A stretch of 64,000 bases of DNA from Gammaproteobacteria bacterium (GCA_002690865.1 NZGG01000041.1:1-64000), one strand, 5' to 3'; shown: positions 17,997 to 29,117, numbered from the stretch's first letter. Translations and numbers: made by a program. The notes: generated from the letters alone by a model not told the origin.

Positions 17997-18774
17997 CTAA
18001 ACCCTGTCGAATCTCTCTCAAAAGATTACAAACATCTTTATTTGCGAAACCGGGTTTTTGTTTGGCTATTACATCAACAATAGCAGACCCTACAACAACT
18101 CCGTCTGAATGGGCCCCAACGGCTGCCGCTGTCTCTCCATTCTTTATACCGAACCCCACCAAAATGGGAAGTTTACTCACAGACCGAATCTGCTTTAACT
18201 TGCTTTCGACCTCCTTGACATCAAGAGTTCCAGCTCCAGTTGTTCCTTTTAGAGATACGTAATAGACGAATCCACTACTCTCCGAGCAAATCATCTCCAC
18301 TCTTTTAGGTGTCGTCGTCGGCGCGACAAGATAGATAAGGTCTAAACTATTCCTGTTAAGCGATTCCTTTAATACAGAACCTTCTTCTGGAGGAAGATTT
18401 ACAATAATCATACCATCTACGCCTGATTCATAGGCTTGGTCCGCAAACTTCTGATAACCCATCGTCTCAACAGGATTTAGGTAACCCATTAAGATAACAG
18501 GTGTTTGGTCATTCGTTTTCCTGAAGGCCTTTACTATTGCAAGGCAATCCGCCAAAGATGTGTTGCTTTGCAAAGCTCTCTCATGAGCAACTTGAATCAC
18601 TGGACCTTCCGCTTCGGGATCCGAGAAAGGGATTCCCAATTCAATCGCATCAACACCAACACTGACCATATCATGCATCAATTCTATCGTCGCCACCCTG
18701 TTGGGGTCTCCCGCAACAATATAGGCCAGCAAACTTTTTCTTTCCCCTTCAAGGGTGTCACTAAGTCTACTCAT
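17980..18774 (-). CDS. trpA: Tryptophan synthase alpha chain
   Basis: TrpA cleaves indole-3-glycerol phosphate to indole, which is channelled to TrpB. The 264-residue TIM barrel keeps the catalytic pair: the glutamate in ELGIPFSDPEAEGPVIQ (about residue 41) and the aspartate of that SDPEAEGP loop. The phosphate-binding end carries VGFGIKNGE and the final GSAIVD motif. It begins 9 bases after trpB and overlaps folC, so trpF-trpB-trpA-folC form one transcription unit. Confidence 0.96.
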   Translation of the reverse strand: MSRLSDTLEGERKSLLAYIVAGDPNRVATIELMHDMVSVGVDAIELGIPFSDPEAEGPVIQVAHERALQSNTSLADCLAIVKAFRKTNDQTPVILMGYLNPVETMGYQKFADQAYESGVDGMIIVNLPPEEGSVLKESLNRNSLDLIYLVAPTTTPKRVEMICSESSGFVYYVSLKGTTGAGTLDVKEVESKLKQIRSVSKLPILVGFGIKNGETAAAVGAHSDGVVVGSAIVDVIAKQKPGFANKDVCNLLREIRQGLDEISR

Positions 18775-18783
18775 AATATTTTC

Positions 18784-20007
18784 TCAATCGATTGAAATAC
18801 CGTCCAGGCGAGCGACAGTAGGTATATCCTTATCACCACGACCGGATAAATTAATTACAATAGATTGATCAGGACACATCGATGTCGCAAGCTTCATCCC
18901 GTACGCTACGGCGTGCGAGGACTCCAGCGCGGGGAGAATTCCTTCTAACAGATTCAGTTTCCGAAAGGCTTTTAGTGCCTCATTATCATCTATAGCCGTA
19001 TACTCAGCTCTTCCAATATCCTTCAACCAGGAGTGCTCTGGCCCCACTCCAGGATAATCAAGGCCCGCAGAAATAGAGTGCGTTGGGAGAATCTGACCAT
19101 TCTCATCATGCATTAAATATGTTCTATTTCCGTGCAAAACACCAATACTACCCTCATTCAGGGGCGCCGCATGCGCACCAGTTTCTAGCCCTCTTCCCGC
19201 CGCTTCAACCCCTATGAGACGAACTGCTTTATCTTCAAGGAATGGATAAAAAATACCCATTGCATTAGAACCACCACCAACGCAGGCAACAATCGCATCA
19301 GGCAAGCCACCATTTTGACTTCTAAATTGTTCTTTTGTCTCGCGACCAATCACCGACTGGAAATCTCTTACCAACTTCGGATAAGGGTGTGGTCCAGCAA
19401 CAGTACCAATAATGTAGTGGGTGTTATCAACATTTGTAACCCAATCACGCATTGCCTCGTTCAACGCATCTTTAAGGGTTCTAGAACCAGAGCTGACTGG
19501 GACAACTTCCGCACCCAACAGCTTCATTCTATAAACATTCAGGGATTGCCTTTCAATGTCTTCGGTGCCCATATATACCTGGCATTCCAAACCAAAACGG
19601 GCCGCCACAGTCGCAGAAGCAACGCCATGCTGTCCCGCCCCAGTTTCCGCAATAATTCTTGGTTTGCCCATATGTTTGGCGAGCAGAGCATGCCCAATAC
19701 AGCTGTTTATCTTGTGCGCCCCTGTATGATTCAAATCCTCTCTCTTGAGGAAAATCTTCGCACCACCCATTTCTCTGGATAATCGCTCTGCGAAGTAAAG
19801 TGGTGAACTTCTTCCTACGTAATAGGCTAGATCTTCTCTCAGTTCTCTTAAGAAAGTCTCGTCTTCACGCAAATTTTCGTACGTAGACTCTAGCTCCGCT
19901 AACGCAGTGGTAAGCGTTTCTGACACAAACTTACCCCCAAAAACGCCAAAGTGCCCTGACGCATCAGGGAACGAATACAGAGTCTCGTTGTTTCCAATAC
20001 TACTCAT
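18784..20007 (-). CDS. trpB: Tryptophan synthase beta chain
   Basis: TrpB condenses indole with serine using pyridoxal phosphate. The lysine of HTGAHKINS and the phosphate-binding GGGSNAMG loop are both visible. I start it at the ATG 20007, which overlaps the trpF stop as ATGA and has an excellent GGGAGG site 7 bases upstream; a longer form from 20022 adds five residues of trpF-overlapping sequence. The resulting length is 407 residues, normal for the alpha-beta2-alpha type. Confidence 0.96.
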   Translation of the reverse strand: MSSIGNNETLYSFPDASGHFGVFGGKFVSETLTTALAELESTYENLREDETFLRELREDLAYYVGRSSPLYFAERLSREMGGAKIFLKREDLNHTGAHKINSCIGHALLAKHMGKPRIIAETGAGQHGVASATVAARFGLECQVYMGTEDIERQSLNVYRMKLLGAEVVPVSSGSRTLKDALNEAMRDWVTNVDNTHYIIGTVAGPHPYPKLVRDFQSVIGRETKEQFRSQNGGLPDAIVACVGGGSNAMGIFYPFLEDKAVRLIGVEAAGRGLETGAHAAPLNEGSIGVLHGNRTYLMHDENGQILPTHSISAGLDYPGVGPEHSWLKDIGRAEYTAIDDNEALKAFRKLNLLEGILPALESSHAVAYGMKLATSMCPDQSIVINLSGRGDKDIPTVARLDGISID

Positions 20008-20639
20008 TTGGATCCCTCCCATTTTTCTGTGTCTCGCACTACTTGTACGAATTTCCTTATCAGCTCGGGGTCCTTAACGCCTGGGCTAGATTCGACGCCT
20101 CCGCTAACATCTACGGCGTAGGGCCTAGCTATCTCTATTGCGCGCGCGACGTTTCCTGCATTTAATCCTCCAGCCAACCACATCGGTAAATCAGTTTGAG
20201 GTACGCTACTCCAGTCAAAAGAGATGCCTGTCCCACCAAATTTTCCTGCCACAGTGCTATCTAGAAGAATTCCAACACTGTCAGGATATCGTTTGGCTTC
20301 GTATTGGGTTTCCCATCGAGAAACAAAAGGGATCGCCTTTAGAAAGGGTATTGGAAATGAGTTGCAAAAAGCATTGTCCTCAGAACCATGAAACTGCAAG
20401 AGATCAAAATTACAATACTCAATGACAGATCTAATTTCCTGATGACCATGATTTACAAATAGTCCCACCGTAGTAACCGATGACGGCAGCGCCTCTAAAA
20501 TTTCTCTTGTCTTTTCGATGCCAATATAACGTAAACTGGAATCGTACATATTAAATCCAAGCGCATCAGCTCCGGCATCGGCAGCGTCTAGAGCAACATC
20601 TAAAGATGTCATTCCACAGATTTTTATCCTAGTACGCAT
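20004..20639 (-). CDS. trpF: Phosphoribosylanthranilate isomerase
   Basis: TrpF performs the Amadori rearrangement of PRA to CdRP in tryptophan synthesis. The 211-residue TIM barrel starts [14 protein letters not shown], with the catalytic cysteine in KICGMT and the catalytic aspartate in [15 protein letters not shown]. The ATG at 20639 is preferred to an upstream TTG because the family begins right there. It is coupled by an ATGA overlap to trpB. The other trp genes (trpE, G, D, C) are not in the window. Confidence 0.95.
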   Translation of the reverse strand: MRTRIKICGMTSLDVALDAADAGADALGFNMYDSSLRYIGIEKTREILEALPSSVTTVGLFVNHGHQEIRSVIEYCNFDLLQFHGSEDNAFCNSFPIPFLKAIPFVSRWETQYEAKRYPDSVGILLDSTVAGKFGGTGISFDWSSVPQTDLPMWLAGGLNAGNVARAIEIARPYAVDVSGGVESSPGVKDPELIRKFVQVVRDTEKWEGSK

Positions 20640-20679
20640 CAGCAATTTTTGGATGTTAAACAAATAGTGTATCAGAAAT

Positions 20680-21498
20680 TCAGCTGCTTACCCGCAAAAA
20701 ATGGGGCCAGACTAAAGCAGGAATCTCGACGCCGACACCAACCTCATACTTGACGCCCACCAAAAAAAGCCCATTCGGAGGAGCAGTTTTACTAGCCTTA
20801 GAACGATCCTTGCACGCAAGTAATGAACCGGGCCATGATATCGGTTTTTCATTCGCCCCAACATCCAGCAAAACACCTACGATATTCCTTACCATATGTA
20901 ACAAAAACGCATTTGCTGTGATATCTACTAGCACCAAATCACGCTCTCGCCATACCCTAACGGAGAACACATTACGCATAGGAGTATTGGATTGACACTT
21001 GGACGCTCGAAAGGAAGTGAAATCTTTTTCCCCCACCAACAACTGTGCCGCTTCGTGCATCTTTTCGTGATCAAGATCGCGATATTCTCTACTCAAATAC
21101 TCTGGTAAAAGAGCAGAGCGAATACGACTATTGTAAATCACATAGAGATAACGTCGCGCTATGGCAGAATGCCGAGAACTAAAGCTACTAGGGACAAATG
21201 CGGCAGCATTAACAGAGATGCTCTCTGGTAAACGAGAATTAGTACCGCTTACCCATGCTTTCATATCTCGCTTACTGTTCGTAGAAAAATCAACGATCTG
21301 ATTAGTTGCATGGACTCCCGCATCTGTTCGACCGGCACAACTTACACGAATTGGGCTATCTGCTATTATTGAGAGCGCATCCTCTAGAGCACCCTGCACA
21401 GTCCGCACATCTTCTCTTTGGTACTGCCAACCATGATATGAGGCACCATTATAAGAAATGCTTAAAGCGATTTTTTTTAACCTACCTAGACTAGTCAA
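20680..21498 (-). CDS. truA: tRNA pseudouridine(38-40) synthase
   Basis: TruA isomerises uridines 38-40 in the anticodon arm. The catalytic aspartate is in the CAGRTDAGVHA motif, and the N-terminal IALSISYNGASYHGWQ is family-typical. The start is uncertain. I choose TTG 21498, which leaves nine residues before the conserved strand and overlaps the end of fimV by 8 bases. A longer form from 21549 (ATG) or 21552 would add residues that look like out-of-frame fimV. The fimV-truA-trpF order is classical for gammaproteobacteria. Confidence 0.92.
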   Translation of the reverse strand: MTSLGRLKKIALSISYNGASYHGWQYQREDVRTVQGALEDALSIIADSPIRVSCAGRTDAGVHATNQIVDFSTNSKRDMKAWVSGTNSRLPESISVNAAAFVPSSFSSRHSAIARRYLYVIYNSRIRSALLPEYLSREYRDLDHEKMHEAAQLLVGEKDFTSFRASKCQSNTPMRNVFSVRVWRERDLVLVDITANAFLLHMVRNIVGVLLDVGANEKPISWPGSLLACKDRSKASKTAPPNGLFLVGVKYEVGVGVEIPALVWPHFLRVSS

Positions 21499-23077
21499 GC
21501 CTTTCCAACAGGATATTAGCTTCCTGAACCTGCTCCATATTTCCTTCATCAAGAACTGCGTTCAGCAAAGGCCGAGCATTCTCGTGATCATTCATATCTA
21601 CATAAGCTCTTGCCAGGTTTAGCTTTCCGTTTGCATCCTCATCGATATTTGGCTCACCGATACTCTGATTAATATCATCAACCGAATTAGCTTCGCTCGC
21701 TACGGGACTAGTTCCCGTCAAAACTTCCCTTTCATCAGCATTGATCTTAATTCGAGTACTATCTTCAACCCAATCGATTCCATTCTCTTGCGAAAATACT
21801 GAAAGACCTGCATCGTCGAGATTATTACGTCCAGTTCTTCTTTGAATTAAGAGCATACCTATGACAATCCCACTAACTATGATAACAATAAGCAAACTAA
21901 CAAAAATTGGATCCTTAAAAAATGCCCCTTTTTTTTCGGCCGAAGTAATTTTCACTAATTCATTTAATTTTTGCATCTCCAAGCGCCAAGCAGCTAGTTG
22001 ATCATCTTTAAGCTTGACGAGTTCATTTAACGTTTCAATTTGGGTAGTCAAATCATCCAGTCGCTTATTAAGCTCGCTATTTGAACGACGAGCTCCATCT
22101 AGTTCTTCTCGAGTGAGATCCAATTCATTTTGCAATTCACTATCCTGCAAACCAACAGCTCCAGCACGTTGACCACTACTAAGATTAGCAGCCAGCAATC
22201 TTAGCTCTCCATCTCGCGCATTAGTTGCAAGGAAAACCTCACTACGTTGACGCTGGGTAGCATCTAATTGCGATATTCTATTCAGCTTATATTCCTGAAA
22301 CTGCTGATTCTGCAATTTAACCTGTGCGATAGAATTGGCTTTCGAGTCTTTGATCATATCTGGAGAATAAGGAATACGCAGAACGTAACCCGCCTTAAGA
22401 AGGTTAATATTATTATTGATGAATGCGTCAGGGTTTAGCCTTTGTAAAGCCAACATAGTTTGCTGAACGCTTACGGTTTTATTAGTTCTAACTTTCAAAG
22501 CAATATCCCATAGAGTATCACCACTTTTGGTGATACCGAATTCGACTTCCGCATCCTGTCGATCACTTCTTGAAGCCGAACTTTTCGCAGTCTGTTCTGG
22601 TTTAATAAGCTCTGTTCTCTTACCACGAGTTATCTTTTCGCTGGCAATAGCAAGTTCCACGGGAGCCACATCTTGATTGTCAAATAAAGGGGGATCCAAA
22701 AATATTGCGTACTCTGAAAGCAATTTTCCACTGGGCCATAAAACTTCTACGACAAGGTTGAAGAGAGGTTCTCTTATTGGCTTTGTGCTTCTAATGTCAA
22801 GGTAAAGTTCTCTGCGACTATCCCCACGAACCGTGAAAATTAAATTCGTTAAAGAATTCAATCTCTCTAAATCAAACCGATTAAAGTCTTCTGCCGAAGC
22901 TAAAGATGCATCAATGTCCCCGGGCATTAACGTTGAGGTATCCGTTAACATAATTGTAGCTTTGAAAGTTTGGTTCAGACTAGACTTTACCTCTAATTCC
23001 CCCAAGCCAAGCCCAAATGCCGAGGGAAAGTAAAGCGTTAGCAAAGTTACCAACAGTAACTCACGACTTCGGATCAT
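21491..23077 (-). CDS. fimV: FimV/HubP-like polar peptidoglycan-binding protein (short form)
   Basis: A 528-residue protein: signal peptide (1-22), the FimV N-terminal domain (LGELEVKSSLNQTFKATI onward), a LysM peptidoglycan-binding domain at about 178-236 (SGDTLWDIA), a coiled coil at about 310-380, one membrane helix at about 390-413, and a C-terminal TPR-like FimV domain at about 475-528. FimV/HubP organises the cell pole and type IV pili in Pseudomonas and Vibrio. It is much shorter than the roughly 900 residues of P. aeruginosa FimV, lacking the long acidic cytoplasmic region. Confidence 0.9.
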   Translation of the reverse strand: MIRSRELLLVTLLTLYFPSAFGLGLGELEVKSSLNQTFKATIMLTDTSTLMPGDIDASLASAEDFNRFDLERLNSLTNLIFTVRGDSRRELYLDIRSTKPIREPLFNLVVEVLWPSGKLLSEYAIFLDPPLFDNQDVAPVELAIASEKITRGKRTELIKPEQTAKSSASRSDRQDAEVEFGITKSGDTLWDIALKVRTNKTVSVQQTMLALQRLNPDAFINNNINLLKAGYVLRIPYSPDMIKDSKANSIAQVKLQNQQFQEYKLNRISQLDATQRQRSEVFLATNARDGELRLLAANLSSGQRAGAVGLQDSELQNELDLTREELDGARRSNSELNKRLDDLTTQIETLNELVKLKDDQLAAWRLEMQKLNELVKITSAEKKGAFFKDPIFVSLLIVIIVSGIVIGMLLIQRRTGRNNLDDAGLSVFSQENGIDWVEDSTRIKINADEREVLTGTSPVASEANSVDDINQSIGEPNIDEDANGKLNLARAYVDMNDHENARPLLNAVLDEGNMEQVQEANILLERLD

Positions 23078-23201
23078 TTTTTCCTCTCAACCACACACAG
23101 AACACTTTATAGAGCGTTTTTTAGGCGGTATTAGCTGCATATCAAAAACATTTAACAATAAAAACAAAATCATTATTAAAGTGGTTCGACCATTGTATTA
23201 A

Positions 23202-24218
23202 CTATAAGTATTCTGTCAAAATTTCGGCGATTTGCACGCTATTTAAGGCAGCTCCTTTACGAACATTATCGGATACCACCCAAAGATCTAGGCCTCTATC
23301 CAAGCTGAGGTCTTCCCTTATTCGACCTACAAAAACCCCATCTTCTCCCGCAGAATCTGTAACGGCCGTCGGATAGCCTCCATCGCCCATCTCATCAATC
23401 ACATGAACTCCCGGACTGATAGAGAGAAGTTCCACCACCTCTTGAACGCTAATCTTGCTGCATGTTTCAATATGCAAAGCTTCAGAATGTCCATAAAACA
23501 CAGGAATCCTCACGCATGTTGGATTGACTTGTATTTCATGATCTTCAAAGATTTTCTGCGTTTCCCACACCATTTTCATCTCTTCCAGGGTGAAGCCGTT
23601 ATCGAGAAAGTCTCCTATATGAGGAATAGCGTTAAAACTAATCTGTTTAGTAAAAACATTGCTACGAATCGGCTTGGCATTTAGCAAGTCTGCTGTCTGG
23701 CTCGCTAGTTCTTCAATACCCCCTCTCCCTGCCCCAGAAACTGCTTGATAGGTGCTTACGTTAATACGACTAATGCCAACCGCGTCATAGATGGGCTTAA
23801 GTGCTACAAGCATTTGTATCGTGGAGCAGTTTGGATTAGCGATTATATTCTTATTACGATAATTCTCTATTGCATGAGCATTGACCTCAGGAACGATTAA
23901 GGGCACTTCTTCATCACGTCGAAAACAAGAAGTATTATCAATTACTACACACCCTGCTTCACCAGCCTGAGGCGCATATTCTGCCGAAACACTGCCCCCC
24001 GCAGAAAACAAACCAATTTGAGCCTGAGAAAAATCAAAATTTTCGAGATCTTTTACGCTAACTGATTTCCCTTTAAACTGAATCCGCGCTCCTGCGGACC
24101 GTTCGCTTGCCAGAAGAAATAATTCCTTGATCGGAAACTGTCTCTGCTCGAGTATTTGAATCATTGCTTCGCCCACTGCACCAGTAGCTCCGACAACAGC
24201 AACGTTGTAACCATCCAT
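23202..24218 (-). CDS. asd: Aspartate-semialdehyde dehydrogenase
   Basis: Asd reduces aspartyl phosphate to aspartate semialdehyde for lysine, diaminopimelate, threonine and methionine. The 338-residue protein has the NADP loop GATGAVGEAM near the start, the catalytic cysteine in NPNCSTIQ (about residue 131), and the later histidine region around CVRIPVFYGHSEA. It lies between aroC and fimV. In many relatives leuB would be next to asd; here it is not. Confidence 0.95.
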   Translation of the reverse strand: MDGYNVAVVGATGAVGEAMIQILEQRQFPIKELFLLASERSAGARIQFKGKSVSVKDLENFDFSQAQIGLFSAGGSVSAEYAPQAGEAGCVVIDNTSCFRRDEEVPLIVPEVNAHAIENYRNKNIIANPNCSTIQMLVALKPIYDAVGISRINVSTYQAVSGAGRGGIEELASQTADLLNAKPIRSNVFTKQISFNAIPHIGDFLDNGFTLEEMKMVWETQKIFEDHEIQVNPTCVRIPVFYGHSEALHIETCSKISVQEVVELLSISPGVHVIDEMGDGGYPTAVTDSAGEDGVFVGRIREDLSLDRGLDLWVVSDNVRKGAALNSVQIAEILTEYL

Positions 24219-24251
24219 ATTAAGTTCTCCAAAACTTATTTTATATTAATT

Positions 24252-25340
24252 TCATGTAAGATCAGGCAGGTTGCTTTGCACGTCTAAGTTCTGACCTCGG
24301 TGCTTCAAAGCCTCGTCCATCAACACAAGCGCCAGCATTGCTTCGGCAATCGGAGTAGCTCTAACGCCGACACAAGGATCGTGCCTTCCTTTCGTAGACA
24401 CCTCAGCTTCAGCACCATTACGGTCAATAGTCCGTACCGGTTGTGTAATACTAGAAGTTGGTTTAAGCGCTAGATTGACAATAATATCCTGCCCGCTTGA
24501 AATACCACCTAAAATCCCGCCCGAATTGTTCGACTCAAAGCCTTGAGGTGTAATTCCATCTCGATGATCACTTCCACGCTGAGTTATGCTTGAAAAGCCA
24601 GCTCCGATTTCTACACCCTTCACAGCATTAATACTCATCATCGCGCGGGCCACGCCAGCGTCTAGTTTATCAAATACTGGCTCACCCCATCCAGCCACCA
24701 TGCCAGTTGCGGTTACCATGATCTTTGCGCCTACAGAGTCCCCCTCGCGCCGCAGGGTATCTATAAGATGTTCCATATCTGCGACTATCGAGGCATCGGG
24801 ACAAAAAAATGGATTCTTGGGCACTTCTTTCCAATCAATAGTTCGTGCTGAAATATTACCCATTTGTAATAAGCAACCCCTGATTTCAACACCATATTTA
24901 ATTCGTAAATATTTACGGGCAATACCACCTGCTGCAACTCGCATTGTAGTCTCTCGAGCCGAGGAACGCCCTCCGCCACGGTAATCTCTAAACCCAAACT
25001 TTTTTTCATAAGTAAAATCAGCGTGAGCTGGACGGAAAACGTCCTTTATTTTTGTATAGTCCTTAGACTTTTGATCTTCATTATGAATAATCAAGCCGAT
25101 GGGAGTGCCAGTTGTTTTTCCCTCAAATATACCTGACAAAATAGAAACCTGATCCTCCTCTTTTCTCTGAGTAGTATATTTAGATGTACCAGGCTTCCTA
25201 CGATCCAGGTCGAATTGCAGGTCCTCTTCAGATAGTTCAAGTCCAGGAGGACATCCATCGACAATACAACCTAAAGCCTTCCCATGGCTCTCCCCAAAAG
25301 TTGTAACGGTAAACATAGTACCTAAACTACTTCCCGGCAT
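24252..25340 (-). CDS. aroC: Chorismate synthase
   Basis: AroC makes chorismate from 5-enolpyruvylshikimate-3-phosphate using reduced FMN. The 362-residue protein shows all three family signatures: [18 protein letters not shown] near the N-terminus, the central [10 protein letters not shown] segment, and the C-terminal [17 protein letters not shown]. It is probably the first gene of the long biosynthetic run down to purF, with a 33-base gap to asd. Confidence 0.97.
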   Translation of the reverse strand: MPGSSLGTMFTVTTFGESHGKALGCIVDGCPPGLELSEEDLQFDLDRRKPGTSKYTTQRKEEDQVSILSGIFEGKTTGTPIGLIIHNEDQKSKDYTKIKDVFRPAHADFTYEKKFGFRDYRGGGRSSARETTMRVAAGGIARKYLRIKYGVEIRGCLLQMGNISARTIDWKEVPKNPFFCPDASIVADMEHLIDTLRREGDSVGAKIMVTATGMVAGWGEPVFDKLDAGVARAMMSINAVKGVEIGAGFSSITQRGSDHRDGITPQGFESNNSGGILGGISSGQDIIVNLALKPTSSITQPVRTIDRNGAEAEVSTKGRHDPCVGVRATPIAEAMLALVLMDEALKHRGQNLDVQSNLPDLT

Positions 25341-25479
25341 AATTAATTCTCGAAATACTTTAATATCTACACATTATAACGGAAATTTAGCCTGACACAT
25401 TATTTGAGCACTTACCCCTTACTAATCAGTGGAGATCGGTTATTGGTAAGTCCCACGTCCATTATAGTTAACTTCATCG

Positions 25480-25863
25480 AAGAACAGTTTAGAAAAGTTA
25501 TTAAGGTGGTTAAAAAATATAAGCCGAGACGGACTTGTGGACACACCAAACATTGCAGTGGAAACAACGGAGGTCCTAACTAGATATTATGTGTAAACTC
25601 TAGATACCGTTGTTAACAATGTTCTTTTTGAATCTGATCCTAACGAGATGATCATGACGAACAATATAGAACTCTATTCGCTTTGCGAACATCTTATACT
25701 ACCTTTAATTGGAAAGTGTCATATTGAGTATATTCCTAGGGGGAAGGAATTGGGAATTTCTAAGGGAGCACGCACTGCTGACGTATTTGCTCGGAAAGTA
25801 CAAATGCAAGAGATACTCACAAAACAAATCGCTAATGCTATTCGCTCCGTATCTAGCGCCTAA
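25480..25863 (+). pseudogene. folE: Decayed GTP cyclohydrolase I
   Basis: One plus-strand frame (first codon bases 25498, 25648 and so on) reads through much of FolE. SRDGLVDTPNIAVETTEVLT is followed by RYYV, a TAA stop at 25594-25596, then [35 protein letters not shown] and [18 protein letters not shown]. It ends about 60 residues early, without the region holding the last zinc cysteine. The CEHH motif has become CEHL, so a second zinc ligand is also lost. The 71-codon frame from 25648 is therefore a fragment, not a gene. Its end overlaps the end of the DUF4892 gene by 11 bases. Confidence 0.88.
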
Positions 25864-26644
25864 TCATTAAAAGCTCTATTCGATCGACCCCCTCACTTTG
25901 GCTTGGAGCTAATGCTCCAAGCCCATGAACAAATACTCGATCGCTATCGTCGAGAAGTGCTTTGAGGTTATCACCAATTTGCTTACTTTCCTCTATTAAG
26001 TATGCCATCGATTTTCCTTCTTCGAATTCTTGATGCACCACAACGTGTAATATCAGATCCTTATTTTTATCTAGCATCTCTTGTGCAGCAGAGACTGCTG
26101 CCGTACTGGTAAAAAAAACAGATCGAGCGAGTTCCTGTCTAATCTGATTTTTTTTAATGGTCTCAATATGAACATATACCTTCTTCGTCCCGCGCATTGC
26201 CACATAAACAGCGATATAATCTCCACTTTTCAATCTGCCTAAGAGGTAGTGCTGGAATTGTTCCGGACCATACAGAACAGGCATTACAAATACAGTATTT
26301 GCCCAGTAATTACTTGAACCACAGGTGCGACCACTGCACTCAAAAAGTATTTCCCCCAGAGCCGTTAGCTGCAATCGATAAAAGTCTCTAATCAGATCAC
26401 CACTTCTTGCTTCTGGGACGGAAAATGTTTTAGATCCTTTATTACCTAAAACATAATCAAAATGCTCGGGCTCCACTACATTGTTAATTTTTTTTAAAGA
26501 CCCCAAGATGATACGATGGGAGGCAACAGACTTATCAGCCTCCACACTGACCAATTCTACACCAGGATAATCATCGAGTCGTGGATCTGCAAAAACACAA
26601 AAAGAAACCAGAAATAATATTACAGCTGTTATTGAATTACCCAT
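25853..26644 (-). CDS. DUF4892 domain protein, exported
   Basis: A 263-residue protein with a signal peptide ([19 protein letters not shown], cleaved before DPRLDDYPG). The mature part fits the DUF4892 family: RLxxxPxxxLV opening, ...[12 protein letters not shown]... and [15 protein letters not shown]. Two cysteines in [10 protein letters not shown] could form a disulfide. The family is known mainly from Gammaproteobacteria and has no assigned function. The start codon overlaps the end of sixA by 16 bases, so the two are coupled. Confidence 0.72.
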   Translation of the reverse strand: MGNSITAVILFLVSFCVFADPRLDDYPGVELVSVEADKSVASHRIILGSLKKINNVVEPEHFDYVLGNKGSKTFSVPEARSGDLIRDFYRLQLTALGEILFECSGRTCGSSNYWANTVFVMPVLYGPEQFQHYLLGRLKSGDYIAVYVAMRGTKKVYVHIETIKKNQIRQELARSVFFTSTAAVSAAQEMLDKNKDLILHVVVHQEFEEGKSMAYLIEESKQIGDNLKALLDDSDRVFVHGLGALAPSQSEGVDRIELLMIRR

Positions 26645-27072
26645 TTCAACTCCCCACCATAGGGATTAAATGACTTTAGTTTTATGCAAGCAACCATCCC
26701 TACGGTGATAGATAAAATTTCGCGAGTTAGATAATGAATTATATTACCTACCAGCGGCTGATGGGATACGAGTAACAGAGTATCAGCTCTCTTTGATTTA
26801 AGTTTTTTAACCACACCCTCGCAATCTGCTCCAGGCGCTAGCGCATGACAAAGGTCAACGGTGACATTACAGTATGAAAAATTATTAATTAGCTCCGCCG
26901 TTTGTCTGGTGCGTCTCAAGGGACTGCATAATATTTTATCTATAGTCGTCCCTCGGTCGCCTAAACGAGACGCAATACTTCTTATGTCATCAAGACCGCG
27001 AGGGGAAAGCGGTCGATCAAAATCACTGACTCCCGATAATGCTTCTCCATGCCGCATAATTAATAAATGCAC
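26629..27072 (-). CDS. sixA: Phosphohistidine phosphatase SixA
   Basis: A 147-residue histidine-phosphatase-superfamily protein with the catalytic LIMRHGEAL motif (nucleophile H8), R-rich LRRTRQTAEL, and the second catalytic histidine in LLVSHQPLVG. SixA dephosphorylates histidine on phosphocarrier proteins such as NPr in the nitrogen PTS. The start is GTG at 27072, with AGGGGG a few bases upstream; the next ATG would delete the first beta strand. It is followed by the DUF4892 gene. Confidence 0.9.
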   Translation of the reverse strand: MHLLIMRHGEALSGVSDFDRPLSPRGLDDIRSIASRLGDRGTTIDKILCSPLRRTRQTAELINNFSYCNVTVDLCHALAPGADCEGVVKKLKSKRADTLLLVSHQPLVGNIIHYLTREILSITVGMVACIKLKSFNPYGGELKWVIQ

Positions 27073-27203
27073 GTCTCCCCCTCATAAAAACGGTCCGCGG
27101 TGAACGAAAGTTACAATTACTCTCTTCAATACCCTTTTTTGTTGAACCCGAACCTTCCTTGGAGACTTATCCTCGCAAACAAGTACTCATTAAATTGGCT
27201 TTT

Positions 27204-29117
27204 TTAATGGCCCGGCGATAGTTCGAGTAGCAGTTTGTTTAAACGATGAACAAATGTTGCTGGCTCACGTAACTGGCTACCTTCAGCCAATAACGCCTGA
27301 TCATAAAGTAATTTAGCTAGATCAGAGAACCGATCTTCGCTAGTTTCTCCACTCAATTTCTCTATCAGTGGATGACCGGGGTTAACTTCGAATATCCGTT
27401 TATTTTCTCCCGGAGCCTTTTGACCTGCAGCTTCCATAATTCTACGCATCTGCACTCCCATATCATCTTCAGTAATGACCAGACAAGCCGGTGAGTCCGT
27501 AAGGCGGCTGGTTGCTCTCACTTCCTCCACTTCATCTCCAAGCAAAGTAGTGATCCTTGCAATCAAATCTGCGGAATCCTTCTCCACTTTCTCCTTTTCG
27601 GCTTTCTCTTCATTATCCTCAAGATCACCCAAATCGAGTGCTCCACGTGCAACATCCTGGAACTGATTTTCATCAAATTCCGTTAGATGGCTCATTAACC
27701 ATTCATCAATACGATCATGCAGCAATAGCACTTCTATTTCTTTCTTTTTGAATACTTCAAGATGAGGGCTATTCAAGCTTGTGTGATAGTTTTCTCCTGT
27801 CACATAATAAATCTTATTTTGTCCCTCTTGCATACGTTCAACATAAGCCTTCAAAGACTGATCTTGAACTTCAGAGTCAGATTTAGTTGTAGAAAAGCGC
27901 AATAACGTTGAGATCTTCTGTTTATTTGAAAAGTCTTCGGCAACACCTTCTTTAAGCGCTTGACCAAATTCGTCCCAAAATAGCTGATACTGTTGGACAT
28001 CGTTTTTCGCTAACTTCTCAAGTACATCTAGTACTCGCTTGGTAAGGGCGGAGCGCATTGAATCGATCGCAGGATCTTTCTGCAAAATTTCTCTTGATAC
28101 ATTTAAGGAGAGATCGTTTGAATCTATCACACCTTTAACAAAACGGAGATACAAGGGTAAAAACTGCTCCGCCTCGTCCATTATAAATACCCGTTGCACA
28201 TACAATTTTAGACCAAGAGGTGCCTCACGCTGCCATAGATCGAATGGCGCTTTAGAGGGAATATAAACCAGACTGGTATAGTCTAGTTTTCCCTCGACCT
28301 TGTTATGTGACCAAGTTAACGGATCTTGGAAATCATGGGCAATATGCTTATAGAACTCCCTATACTCCTCATCTTTGATATCACTTCTTGATCGCGTCCA
28401 CATTGCCTGCGCACTGTTTACGACCTCGTCTTCCGGTTCCTTAGCTTCAGTTTCTTGATTATCTGGATCTCCCACAGCTTCTTTTTGCATTGTTACAGGC
28501 ACAGGGACATGGTCCGCGTATTTCTTGACGATATTACGGAGCCTCCAACCATCTAGAAACTCTTGTTCTTCAGGTTTGATATGAAGAATTACAGAAGTGC
28601 CCACGCTTGATCGTTCAATCGTCTCTACCTCAAATTCTGCACCACCAGCCGATGACCATCGCACACTATCGTGAGATTCGGCATTGATGGAACGACTTTC
28701 AACCACCACCTTATTTGATACAATGAAGGACGAATAAAACCCAACCCCAAACTGGCCGATTAACTGCGTATCTTTCTGTTGATCGCCAGTAAGAGATTCT
28801 AAGAATTGCGCCGTTCCCGACTTAGCAATAGTACCCAAATGGGTAATTGCGTCCTCACGCGTCATGCCAACACCCGTATCAGTAAGAGTAATCGTTTTAT
28901 CTTCTTTATTCACATCGATCCGAATTCCTAGGTCTTCCTCTATAAGTTCGGGTCTTGATAGGCCTTCAAAACGTAATTTATCTATCGCATCTGATGCATT
29001 CGAGATTAGCTCTCTCAGAAATATCTCCTTATTTGAATAAAGAGAATGTATCATCATATGCAGTAGCTGTTTTGCTTCTGATTGAAAACCCAGAGTTTCC
29101 TTGTCACTGTTGCTCAT
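27204..29117 (-). CDS. htpG: Molecular chaperone HtpG (Hsp90)
   Basis: A 637-residue bacterial Hsp90. The GHKL ATPase domain (about 1-230) has [15 protein letters not shown], the DTGVGMT loop and the [13 protein letters not shown] motif. The middle domain (about 240-510) carries NVSREILQ, and the C-terminal dimerisation domain follows. Residues about 208-225 form an acidic linker. It is a standalone minus-strand gene with a 70-base gap to sucD, so it is probably transcribed on its own. No heat-shock promoter was clear. Confidence 0.97.
   Translation of the reverse strand: MSNSDKETLGFQSEAKQLLHMMIHSLYSNKEIFLRELISNASDAIDKLRFEGLSRPELIEEDLGIRIDVNKEDKTITLTDTGVGMTREDAITHLGTIAKSGTAQFLESLTGDQQKDTQLIGQFGVGFYSSFIVSNKVVVESRSINAESHDSVRWSSAGGAEFEVETIERSSVGTSVILHIKPEEQEFLDGWRLRNIVKKYADHVPVPVTMQKEAVGDPDNQETEAKEPEDEVVNSAQAMWTRSRSDIKDEEYREFYKHIAHDFQDPLTWSHNKVEGKLDYTSLVYIPSKAPFDLWQREAPLGLKLYVQRVFIMDEAEQFLPLYLRFVKGVIDSNDLSLNVSREILQKDPAIDSMRSALTKRVLDVLEKLAKNDVQQYQLFWDEFGQALKEGVAEDFSNKQKISTLLRFSTTKSDSEVQDQSLKAYVERMQEGQNKIYYVTGENYHTSLNSPHLEVFKKKEIEVLLLHDRIDEWLMSHLTEFDENQFQDVARGALDLGDLEDNEEKAEKEKVEKDSADLIARITTLLGDEVEEVRATSRLTDSPACLVITEDDMGVQMRRIMEAAGQKAPGENKRIFEVNPGHPLIEKLSGETSEDRFSDLAKLLYDQALLAEGSQLREPATFVHRLNKLLLELSPGH

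Noticed and set aside
25648-25863. 71-codon frame taken as a small intact gene
   Set aside because: It is the internal part of the broken folE, in frame with upstream FolE-like codons across a stop.
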